Shown here: piece after piece, positions 12,620-24,800 of the stretch
How the letters are laid out: the number at the start of each line of letters is the position of its first letter
Position numbering within the stretch: position 1 is the first letter of the stretch
Origin: Calliopum simillimum
Lineage: Eukaryota; Arthropoda; Insecta; Diptera; Lauxaniidae
Direction of reading: 5' to 3'
NCBI GenBank assembly: GCA_951812925.1
Contig: OX638368.1
Coordinates: 27,343,187-27,407,186 of the forward strand
Length of the DNA stretch: 64,000 bases
Program-made: the position numbers and the translations under genes
Notes under the pieces: generated by a model
What the model was told of the DNA's origin: nothing
What the model saw: only the letters and a program-made list of their open reading frames with translations
Databases searched by the model: none

Positions 12620-12660
12620 TTTAGTTCAGTCTGTCAGTTAGTTGTTGATATGTTGATAAA
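12620..12660 (+). promoter_or_regulatory. Candidate promoter/initiator of anoctamin-1
   Basis: The sequence TTCAGTCTGTCAGTTAGTTG contains two arthropod initiator cores (TCAGT). It precedes a more GC-balanced stretch (CGCGTTCGGTGCTCTTCCTC) typical of fly 5' UTRs, about 270 bp before the proposed start codon. No TATA box was seen at the usual distance. The assignment is inferred from position and motif only. Confidence 0.4.
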
Positions 12661-12898
12661 AGTTATTGTCGCGTTCGGTGCTCTTCCTCTCGCAGATTAG
12701 TGTGGACCAAAGACCAACGGACCTTGGACGACGGAAACAATTATAATAGAAAAAAAAAACCCGATCCATTCAATTCTCTATAGAAAGTGTTTAAAAATAA
12801 TGAGAAGTTAATTTTGAATTGTGTAACAAATTGGCTGTATGATTTGTATGGTCAAAATCAATTTGGCCAATTCGTGACAGTGGAATCAATATTAAGCT

Positions 12899-15800
12899 AT
12901 GGGTGCGTGAGCGTGCGTGTATTTTTAGCTTTCCAAAAATTTAAATAATTTAATGCGAATTTAAAAAGCACCGAAAGCATTAGTGCGTAAAATTTTATAT
13001 CGAAAAATTCTAATTTTAGATGCAGCTGATGAGACAAGAACAGAGGATGAAGAAACAGAAGATGCAGCGCAGACACCGACGACACAAGCAATGCCAAGAG
13101 ACATTGAAGCTGCCAATAACAGTGCAAGTCATGCGGCTGTAGCGGTTCCATTATCAATGCTGGAAGATGCATCGGCGATAGAATTGGTACCATTCACATT
13201 TGACCCACCTTACACTGCACGGTTAGCTCCATTCACCGACAACTTCGAGTTTAAAAATGAGTTAAAAGTGCCAAGTACAAAGTTAAGCTCAAAGAAGAAA
13301 ACAGAAAATGCAGAAAATCACGAGAATTTTATGAGTAAATTCATAGAGAGGGAACGTGCAGATGGAGCGGGTGGTGATGCATCCAGTGCAGGTGATTCAC
13401 AACAAAAGCTCAATGGCAATCGCACACAATTTGCAGACGAAAGGTAAGAGGAAAAAGCTAAACACCAAAATATCCAATATAAAGTTCACCATTTTGTCGA
13501 GTTGGCAGTTCATATTTAAGTAAATAATTAGTCTTAATTTTTTTCCTGAATTTTATTCGATAATGATGCACAGTAGAACAGATGCTACTTAATGTTTGTA
13601 AAAATTATCAATCAGTTTATGTATTTTATTACTTTACTAACATATTCTGGGGTTGTGTTAATTCACATTTTGTGTTGTATGGGGGTCTTGACATCGCCAA
13701 TTTGTCCAAAAAAAATTAAATATCCCGATTCATTTTATATACGATACAAATCTCATTAATATTCGTGAAATATTTCCAGAGAGATGATGAACGGACAAAA
13801 CGAAAGACATCAGTTGAAATTTATTTGTCTGGATGCTTTTTATACATATACCAAATTTCAACTACCTTTGTCAAGCAGTTTCATGGTTTCATAAATATGA
13901 ATTAATTTTTAGAGGAGTGCAGTACCACTAATGCTCTTTGAATATTTCATTAAAATCAGTCAGTTAGTTTCCAAGTCCATAAAAAACAAATATACAAACA
14001 AACAAAATCTCATTTTTATATAGTACATTTTTTTAAAACTTGTAATTTCATCAAAAATCTTAAAAAATGAGCCGAAATAAACGAGACACAAAGCGTCTTT
14101 TCAGGAAAATTAAATTTCATCTTTGAACTTAGTTTCTTTTTGAACACCTTTTGAAGAATTTTTTGCAATGACGGTCATATATTGTAGTTTGGGACAAATC
14201 ATTTTCTGCTAAAAAACATTTCGTTATTTTCGAAATTTCCTGGCGCTCTGTACACATGTATCAAATCTCATTAATATGCGATACATATTTTTAGAGATAT
14301 GCTGAAGTGATTTTTGTGGGGGAGTGATACCCCAATACACATTATTTTTTTGGTGCTTTTTACATATGTACCAATTTTCATCCATTTACGTTAAATAGTT
14401 CCATAAATATGATGATTTAATTTTTTTGCTCATGGTGGACCTTTTGGCGGAAATGCCGATATTTAAAATGGATTGGAATAGATAACATCCTTTGGAAAAA
14501 TTGGTGTTGCCATGCAACTTCACAAGATAAGGTGAAGCAACGTACACGGAGAAGATTTTCAATTTAAAATTTGTGTAGTGGAAAAAAATGTCCCATGCGA
14601 CAGTCCCGTGCGACCGCGATTAAAATGAAATTAAAATAAAAAAGTATTAATCATTTTTGGGTAAAATCAAAACCATTTCAAAGGGACATCAATGTATATC
14701 ATTCTAAAATAAGTCACATTATTACATTGCCTCAGGTTTCTGTAAGATCGGCGTATGAATTGTTGGCCATGAAAATCACTTCTGTTTTTGACCGATGCGA
14801 ATGTCTTGGTTTTTTTGCAATTATCTTGAAAATGAAAAATTGTCCAAAATCAAACTTAATACCAATTATAGGGCTTACTAAGAGCTATAAGTTAAGCTTA
14901 TTGTCAAAATTAAAATCCGTTTTCCATTGATACGAACTTGTACAGTCAAATTTGCAATGAACAACAACCGACGCTACAAATATTAACTTGGAAATTGGTG
15001 ACATATGTTTCGGCTATTACCACATACACATATATATATTTGCATATATATATATGTACATAGCCTCATCAGACCTATTTTAGTTAATCTTTTTGCTTCT
15101 TACCAGAATCGAACCGCAGCCTAAGCAAGAAGCAAAAAGATTAACTAAAATAGGTCTGATGAGGCTATGTACATATATATATGTGGGATTTGACATTGGA
15201 CATGTGACAGACAAGGACGGACAGTTACTTGGATTTGACGAGAGAGGAATGCAACAGACTTTAAACGTACAAGAAAAAGCAGAAACAGAAAAAGAGTTAG
15301 TTGTTGATTGTTAGTCGAGAAGAAAAGATTAAAGTATTGAAACTTAAAGAAAAGAAGCAAAGTGAAAATATTTGAAGAAGTAAAAGATAAAATGTAAAGT
15401 TATTTGGAAAGAACTTGAAACTTAAAGAGAAGTATTAAAGAAAAGACAAAGTTGTAAAGTTATATGAAAACCAGAAGAAAAGAATTGAAGTAAATTTGAA
15501 GAATAATTAATAATAAAACGAATTCTATAAACGAACGAAAAGTAAAGTGTTTTATTAACATAAAAAATCCCTGAACCCACAATTTTTGGTGTCAGAAGTG
15601 GGATAAATAAAAGTGTAAAGAATTTCAAATAAAAAAAAAGATTGAAATAAACTCAAAACAAGATAGTTTTCCTACGGTAGGGAGAAATATTCACTACTCC
15701 CTACTCAACAAGAAATTTGAAATCGACCAATAGCAGCAGCTCATCTGTTGCTGTGTTTCAAAGTTGCTTCGTTCCTGAGTTGTTACGAGTGTGTGTCAGC

Positions 15801-18800
15801 GGTTGCGTAGCCGAATAGTTTTGCTGTATTGGATTCTAACTAGAAAAAAAAAACCAACAATCTTGCCCGCTGTGGTGACTATTGTATTTCATAATTAATT
15901 TCAGTATATTTTGAATTTTTCCTTATAAATTAAAAAATATATATGTATACTAAGGAGTGTTAAATGAATCTTCATTCAAAATAAAATTTCAATAAGTATT
16001 CAATTTAAAGTTAAAATACATACTGTTGAATATCCTATATATGCACTAAGCTACTTGCATATAAAATCAAATTTTTAATATTTAAAAAAAAAACATTAAT
16101 TAACAAATTGAAACTTAATTAACTTTACCACCATGAACAAGGACACTATTTTAGCATTGAATGAGCCTGGTTTGAAAGAAAAATTGGCACAGTTAAATTT
16201 ACCAATAACAGGACGTAAGACTACTCTACAGGACAGACTTTTAGATCATTTCGGCTTAGCCAGCGTTGATGATGAGTCAGACGACGGAGATGAAGTTTTT
16301 TCGAACGCTGTATCAGAGGCCTCCGTGGAGCATTCTACTTTTACTCTGAAAGACATTCAGGACTCACTTACCCAATTTTCAGGATCTGGTTTTCCTGAAA
16401 TTCGTAAATGGATTCAAGATTTTGAAGAAAATGCTTTGACGGTAAAATGGAACGAGTTGCAAAAATACATTTACGCAAAGCAACTGTTACAGGGTGCAGC
16501 AAAAATTTTTATACGGAGCCAAACACATATAAATGATTGGAATTCAATAAAAGCCTCCTTAAAAAAGAGTTTGGTACAAGTTTATCATCCATAGAAGTTC
16601 ACAAATTACTAAGGAATAGGCGGAAGGGACCGCAAGAATCTTTTCGAGAGTACCTCTATAGCCTGCTCGAAATCGGCAGTCCAATTAATTTAGACGAAGA
16701 GAGCTTAATTGAATATTTCATTGAAGGAATCAACGATACCAGATTTAATAAGAGTGTGTTGTTCCAGGCAAGGACATTAGATGAATTAAAAGAAAAGCTG
16801 AAAATTTACGAGAAATTCCATTGTTCCTCTTCAAGCACAAGCACAAGGGAATATGGACTGCCATCAAGTGGATCATATCGATTTCCCTCAAATAAAACAC
16901 CCACAGCTAAAAAGTGCCTCAAATGTGGCGATCCAGATCATCTTGTTAAAGAGTGTAAGAAACCAGGTTTTGTATGTTTTAAATGTCAAAAGCCAGGGCA
17001 TCGTGCGTATGAATGCGATTCACAATTAAAGATAAAATCAGAGAGTGGACAGCTTAACACAATTACAAAAAACGTAACTAATACAGATAATTTAATTGAA
17101 CCTTTTTACCGGACATACAAATTTATTATATTGAACAACATTGGATATAAAGCATTAATCGACACCGGCAGTGACCTTTGTTTAGTTTCAGACGAAATTT
17201 TTGAATCACTGGAAGGCATAAACCTCGTTCGAGTAAAACATGAGATAGTTGGTATAGCAGGGGCAACTGCATCAACCTTAGGATATTTTACTGTAGAAGT
17301 TAAAGTAGACAGCCTGGCGTTCGACTTGATTTTTCACGTAATTATGCGAAAGGACCTTAATTGGCCGGTTGTGATTGGAAACAATGTACTGAAATTTTTA
17401 GATATGGAAATAAGCACGCATGGCATTACTTTTAAAAAGAGAGTTTTATGCGATTTAAACAGCAACAACACGGGAGCTGAACAAAGTCGGAACGTCATAA
17501 AGGTAACGCAAAAAAACCATTGTGTTGAACTGGAAGAGGAGTTTGCATCGATTTGTGCATTATCAGAGTTGAAGGAATTTCAAGCTGAACCATACAATTT
17601 AAATCATTTGGACTCGGAAAAGCAATCAAGACTAAAGGGGTTAATTGATAACTATGTTCCAATAAAACCCGCAGTTTCGCCAGTAGAAATGAAAATTATT
17701 TTAGTTGATGATATTCCAGTATATCAGTCGCCACGTAGACTTTCTCATGAAGAACAGCGCATTGTAAGTATTCAAATCGAAGAGTGGTTAGCTGATGGTG
17801 TAATCCAACCCAGTTCATCAGAGTACGCCGCACCCATAGTTCTTACGTCGAAGAAAGATGGAACAAAACGTATGTGCTGCGACTACACACAAAAAATAGA
17901 ACATAAAAAAATTCATTGAATTTGAGCCGAGAACAGTATTCATTGACTATATGAATCATTTTATTGAAATTTAAGAACGAAATTCGTAAATTTTTTTATT
18001 TTGAAAAAAAAAAAAAAAAATTGATGAATTTCGTTCTTATATTTTATGAAAAGTTCTAAAATTTCAATAAAATGATTCATATAGTCGATGAATGCTGTTA
18101 TCGGCTCAGATTAGATGAATTTTTCATTAATATTATGTTGTTTTTTTTTTGTGTGTACAGAAAAATAAATACCAAAATAGTACGCGATAATTTTCCTATG
18201 GTACTCATAGACGACGTGTTGGACAAACTTCATAATGCTAAGGTGTTTACGACGCTAGATTTGCGTAATGGGTTTTTCCATGTCCCAGTGGAGCTGGGAT
18301 CAAGGAAGTACACATCATTTGTGACACACAATGGGTCATATTAATAAAACTTTACTTTGCTAAAACTCGAAGCAATTGCTTCAATTTGTAGCATTTACTT
18401 CAATTCGTATGTGAAAAAATATTTTTTAGCATTTGCTATGTTCGAAAAAAGCTTTTGCTTAAATTGGTATGAATAAAAATACGTAACTCGTAGTATTTAC
18501 TTGAATATTCTGAGTCTGCTTTCTAGCTGACTACGAGAGTTTGCTAGGTACTTTTTACACATAAATCTTACAAAAATCTTGTTCTATATTGATTGCCGTA
18601 AATCTTAATAGGGAAAGAAATTAATTAAATTGTAAATATAAACTGTGCCGATTGTGGAGGCAAACAGCTTTCGTTGTAAAATTAGTAAAAAGCCAAGAGC
18701 AGGTAGTTTAAACTATAGGCATATATATACATATATAAGGCAACGCAATTAAGTTACGTTGTCTGAATGGCAACTTTGACAGTTGCCGTTTTAGCAATCT

Positions 18801-21800
18801 TGCCAAGCTAGGATTTCCAAGGAAAACAAGGGTCTGTGCATGATTCAATAACAATGGTTATGGCAAGTTGTCAAAATAAAAAAATGGAACCCTGATCTTG
18901 CCTTGCTATCTGTCAAAAGACTAGCAAATTTTGACATTTTCGTAGTTTAAGAAGCAGCATTTGTTATCGTTGCAACCAGGGTAATTCAACCATGGGTCTG
19001 TGGAAGCGTAACAGCTTATGTATTTTTGCTTCACATTACCTTCAAATACGGAGAGAATAGGGTTTTAAATTTTTGGGGGACTTAAGCGTCACGAAGTTTA
19101 TGAACAGACACAAAAATTTTGATTAAAAGTTGATAATTTTTATATATCCTTCTACAATGGCATCAAAAACGGCTCGTTTTTCACATCATTCATTTTTAAA
19201 AGGAGATGCAAAAAATAGTGTTCCCACTTGACTGCTGGTGCTGTCAACTTCATTTCAAATAAATAGTAACAGAATCGAAATAATTGAAAAACAAATCCAA
19301 AAATAAATAAAAAAATGCATGTTTAATCAGCTTCAATTTTAATTCCATATGAAGAAACTAACAATTTTTTTTTTAATATTTATTTATGAAACATGTAAAC
19401 TTTGTCCCGCTTCTTTTACGTAATCCTGCTTCTAAACAAATTCAAGCGCCCTCATCCGTTCCAAACTCTGATTCTAAAATGCAACCACCGCAGTTTACAA
19501 ACATGCATTGTAGCATCCCTTGCTGTCATCAAGACTTTGGAGAATACATTTGTTAAGGCGAAAATAGTTTAGGTCATTCGGCGGAAGTAATGCAAGGCAT
19601 TTAGGAATTGCTCTTACTCCAATGGATAAACATCCTGAGCGATGACAGCTATGTGAATTTTTTCTGTCCAACAAATTAAGTCAAGTTGACTTTTTCAAGA
19701 GTTGCATACCTTTATCGTAACCCTTGGCTGCAGCATAATCTTTTCAGGCAACTTGAACATTTGACGGCTACAAATATGATCAGTTTGGCTTGATTGATGA
19801 TTTATTGGCAGCACTGCATGCGCTTCCAGAGAGCGGGTTTTTTGCATTGTGCACAAATGATAAATTATATTTTGCCTGCACATTTTGACAAATTCCAAAA
19901 AAAAATTATTTTTTATTTCAATTTATTTCAAACATTTGTATTTTAAATAAACAATGTCAAATATGACAAAGCAAATACTAGTTCCGAATTTTCGAACTTG
20001 CTGTAGCAAACATAAATTTTATTCATACCAATTTTAAGCAAATGCTATTTGCATTTACTTTACTACGAAAGTTATCTTGAAGCAATTGCTATTTTTTATT
20101 AATACCACCCATTGGGCAATACGAATTTCTGTATGTGCCATTTGGGTTGTCAAATTCGCCCGCAGTATTTTCTAGGTTCATTAACTCGGTTTTCAGATAG
20201 CTTATGCTAGATGAGACCATAACGATCTACATTGACGATATAATAATACCCTCAAGTACTGAAGAGGAAGGAATTTTAAAATTGGAAAAAGTATTGGCAG
20301 TAGCAGCCGCTAACGGGCTTCGTATTAAATGGAGCAAGTGCCAGTTCCTTATGAGGAAAGTAATGTTTTTGGGGTATATAGTCGAAAACTCAACTTTTAA
20401 GCCATCCTTAGAAAAAACATCAGCCGTCATGAATTTTCCGCAGCCAAAAAATATAAAAGCCATTCAACGATTTTTAGGACTTACGTCGTAGATTCATTCC
20501 AAATCACGCAGCAATTGCCACACCGTTGTCAAACCTTTTAAAGAAAGATGCGAAATTCCGTTTTCAGTATGAAGAAACTATGGCATTCCAGCAACTCAAA
20601 GACGCTCTTGTGAATGCACCAGTATTAAGATTGTATGATCCTAATGCAATAACAGAAGTTCATACAGATGCTTGCGCTCTGGGTTAGGTTAGGTTAGGTT
20701 AGGGTGGCGGCAATATTGCCACACATAGACCGCAAGGGTCCATAGTGATACCACAAACTCTCATATTGCGCTCTGGGTTATGGAGCAGTATTATTCCAGA
20801 AGGACCCCGACGACCAAGAACTCCACCCAGTGCAGTACATGAGCAGAAAGACATCTGCTTCACAGAAGAAATACCACTCATACGAACTGGAAGTTTTAGC
20901 AATTGTGGAAGCATTGAAGAAATGGCGCGTTTATCTGTTGGGACTCAAATTCAAATTGGTGACTGACTGTAACGCTTTCACAATGACAATGAAAAAAAAG
21001 GAAGTTCCTTTAAGGGTAGCACGATGGGCAATGTTCATGCAGGAATTTGAGTACGAGATAGAGCATAGATCAGGTGCAAAAATGAGGCATGTAGATGCCC
21101 TTAGTAGAGCTTCATGCCTCATGATTGAAGATTCAATGAGATGTAGAATAAAAGAACTGCAAATAAATGATGATTGGACTCGTGCAGTGTGCAAGGTTTT
21201 GGAAAGAGAAGAATACGATGACTTTTATGTGAAGCATGGCATATTATTTAAATATCCAGTGAAAGAATTGGTAGTTGTTCCCGCAGCCATGGAACGTGAA
21301 ATTATTCAAAACGCTCACAATCAGGGCCATTATGCCGTAAAACGAACAAAAGATTTGGTAGAAAAATCGTTCTTCATCCCAAATTTGACAAATAAAGTGA
21401 CAAATGTTGTAAAAAGTTGTGTCGAGTGCATCATGATTGAAGCTAAAGCGGGTAAAAAAGAGGGGATGCTTAACCCCATAAACAAAGAGGATACACCATT
21501 TGGCACTTACCATATAGACCATGTCGGTCCTATGGAAACTACTCAGAAAAAATATAAACACATTTTAGTAGTAGTAGATGCATTCTCTAAATTCGTGTGG
21601 CTTTATCCCACGAAGAGCACCGGTACTGAGGAAGTCCTAGATAAATTGAAAAAACAAGCTGCTATTTTTGGAAACCCCGCACGAATTATAACAGACAGAG
21701 GCACCGCGTTTACCTCAAATGCCTTCGAAAATTTCTGCAAAGTCGAAGACATTCAACACCTGCTCATTGCAACGGGAGTACCGCGAGGTAACGGCCAGGT

Positions 21801-24800
21801 GGAGAGAATTCACCGAATAATTGTACCAATGTTAGCTAAAAAAAGTGGTATAAGTACACCGACCATGTTCAACAAATAGTGAATAGTACACCACCTCGTA
21901 GTACCAATGTTTCTCCATTTAAACTGGTAACAGGCCTTGAGATGCGAACGGCAGGGAATGAAAATATAAGCAAATTATTGGATGAAGCAGCTGTTGAAGA
22001 GCTTAATGCCGAAAGAGAAATGCTACGCACCGAAGCAAAAGAAAATATCCGAAAGATTCAAGTCGAGAATAAATGGAATTTTGATAAAAAAAGAATACCG
22101 GAAACAGTGTACAAAGTAGGCGAACTAGTTGCTATAAAACGCACTCAATTTGGAACTGGAATGAAACTTAAGCCAAAATTTGTTGGTCCATACCAAATCG
22201 TAAAGAAATTCAAGCGTGGAAGGTATGTTGTAAAAAAGCTTGGAAATTTCGAAGGACCGGGTACTACAACCACCGTAGCAGAGTTTATTAAAAAATGGTC
22301 TACCCCATTCGAGGCGAATGGTTTGCCAGGAAGGCCGAGTATTGTGGGATTTGACATTGGACATGTGACAGACAAGGACGGACAGTTACTTGGATTTGAC
22401 GAGAGAGGAATGCAACAGACTTTAAACGTACAAGAAGAAGCAGAAACAGAAAAAGAGTTAGTTGTTGATTGTTAGTCGAGAAGAAAAGATTAAAGTATTG
22501 AAACTTAAAGAAAAGAAGCAAAGTAAAAATATTTGAAGAAGTAAAAGATAAAATGTAAAGTTATTTGGAAAGAACTTGAAACTTAAAGAGAAGTATTAAA
22601 GAAAAGACAAAGTTGTAAAGTTATATGAAAACCAGAAGAAAAGAATTGAAGTAAATTTGAAGAATAATAATAAAACGAATTCTATAAACGAACGAAAAGT
22701 AAAGTGTTTTATTAACATAAAAAATCCCTGAACCCACATATATATGCAAATATATATATGTGTATGTGGTAATAGCCGAAACATATGTCACCAATTTCTA
22801 AGTTAATATTTGTAGCGTCGGTTGTTGTTCATTGCAAATTTGACTGTACAAGTTCGTATCAATGGAATATTCAAAAATAGCAGTCTTAAAAAGCAAAATT
22901 AAAATCATTTTAATTTGTGAAAAATCATTTCAAATCCGTTTAATTTTGACTTTTTATTTCACTTTAAATTTGTTCGACGGCCACGTTCGACACCATGGAA
23001 ATGCCTATATTAATCATCCAATTTCTAAAATGAAAAATGGAAACTTGGATGATTGAACATTTTGAAAATTATTTGCCCCAAGGTATGTCGCTTTTATTAT
23101 TATTTATTTCGTGCTTCTGATTTCTGTGAAATATTTTTGTTGTGGAAAAAAAATCTACTCCGCTCTCAAATTATCTTATGATTTCCCATTCGTATCAGCC
23201 AGCCATCATAGCCGGTAGACATGCAGTTGTGTCTCGCCAACCATACGCGGCGGCTGTGTACATTGTTGTTTAGTAGCGGCGCTTGCTAGATTTTCAGCCT
23301 CTTTTATTCATCGATTTGTTCGTTGGTCTTTCGGCCAGTCAGTCAGTCTGTTATTAAGTTCACTTATTGTGCGGCCTTTGTTTCATAATTTAAAAAAAAA
23401 TTGCTTGGTGTTTATTATTGTTTTTTGTATTTTTATTTGTTCTTTATGTTACCTTTGTGCGAGACGCGCTTTGCTAGTCAACTGTTGCGCTTAATCACCC
23501 ATCAGCTGAAGACCTTTTTTTATAACAATAGTGCGTGTGAAAAAATTTATTCATTTCTAGTACTATATTAGCTGATAGCTAGCTAGCTAATTAATTTCCT
23601 GGTATAATTTTTTGTTCCCTACAAACGCTGCGGGTTAAGTAACATTTTAATTGTTTTCAGCAAGTTAATAATATATAATAAAAATAATTTTAATGGTGTA
23701 CTTGAAATTTATATCTCTACAATCTAAATTGTTGATTTTTACATACTACAACTAATAAAAATTTTAAAGTGTACTTAAAATTTCTCTATCATCTAAATTG
23801 TTAATATTTAATTTTGCATTACATTTACATACATTTGTTTCATTTCAATCCACAACGTGATAATTTTTTGTTATTCTTTCACAGCTTCCTTTCGATTCAG
23901 ATTTTTGTAGATATTTTTTTTTGTATTTTTTTGGCAACTAAAATAAACTTTACAATAACTTAATATAAACAAATAAAAAAAAGATTAGCATTGCTGTACA
24001 TAAATTGTATCAAATAAATGTAAACAAAACACTATACAGTGTCACATATTACAAGCAAAGTGAGTAATTTATAAAACAAAATTCATTGTAGTTTGTATTA
24101 AGGTATAAACGAGACTTTAGTGCAGATAAAGCTTGCTTTTGCCCACTAAACCTAAGCCAATATTCTTAGTCGATGGCGTTTAAAATCAGAAAGGCAGCTT
24201 ATCAGTTTGAAATACTTATAGTACGAGATCCGACAGTAAAAAAAAGTATCGATCGAGTTTATAGTTAAAATCTAGTTTTTACATATATTTATGAATGGGA
24301 GAACATATTTTTGGTGGGTTGCCTATCAAAATGTGTTATCAAATTGCGATAACTTATGAACCGTGAGTCGCACGAGAAAAAGTGCCCAGATCTTTTTTAT
24401 GGAGAGTCATATGCTCTACAAATAATTTTTATTATATGTAAAAAATAAATTACCGTTTAGGAGTTATTCATTAAAAACCGATTTTTTTTACGATTATTGT
24501 TTATTACGTTAAAAAAATCGGTTTTTAATAAATAATTCTTAAAAGGTAAATTTTTTTTAACACATAATGAAAATCACATGTTAAGCATATGACTCTTCAT
24601 AAAAAAGATTTTGACACTTTTCCCCGTGAGACTCACGGTTCATAAGTTATCGCAATTTGATAATACTTGCGGCCACATTTTGAGAGGCAACCCAGCAAAA
24701 AAATATTTTCCCATTAATAAATATATGTAAAAACTAGATTTTAACTAAAAACTCGATCGATACGTTTTTTTACTGCCGGATCTTAGACGATTACATTAAT

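Larger units (their letters stand above)
15182..22738 (+). mobile_element. Ty3/gypsy-type LTR retrotransposon, multiply interrupted
   Basis: It has two direct LTRs (15182-15581 and 22343-22738), each TG..CA, and a TATA target duplication. After the 5' LTR comes a primer site complementary to the 3' end of tRNA-Leu. The order gag, zinc knuckles, protease, RT, RNase H, integrase is the Ty3/gypsy order. No envelope gene is seen. The body is broken by a gag frame change near 16561, a MITE (17887-18155), a 1.8-kb insert (about 18334-20113), a TAG near 20198, a lost segment near 20489, a short retroposon (20687-20765) and a frame change near 21876. The final ORF ends inside the 3' LTR. Confidence 0.93.
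14922..22867. mobile_element. Palindromic element split by an LTR retrotransposon
   Basis: The left arm from 14922 (TTCCATTGATACGAACTTGT ACAGTCAAATTTGC...) is repeated as its complement ending at 22867. A second inner pair, GCCTCATCAGACCTATTTTAG and its complement, flanks a short loop near 15110. Removing the LTR element (15182-22738) leaves a foldback of about 390 bp. Its right arm was hit by the retrotransposon in a (TA)n stretch, with TATA on both sides. Confidence 0.85.

Noticed and set aside
13020..13140. ATG at 13020 right after TTTTAG as a start codon.
   Set aside because: It opens a frame that stops at 13140. The long acidic frame is one base off and is explained by splicing from ATGG at 12899.
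16555..16575. A AAA AAG heptamer at the point where gag changes frame by -1, resembling a programmed frameshift site.
   Set aside because: The shift falls inside capsid before the zinc knuckles, where such signals are not expected, and the rest of the element has many decay mutations. A single-base deletion is simpler.
20687..20705. A true telomere or internal telomeric site.
   Set aside because: Only about four GGTTA units are present and they lie within a 79-bp insert with a 15-bp target duplication, so it is a retroposon head.
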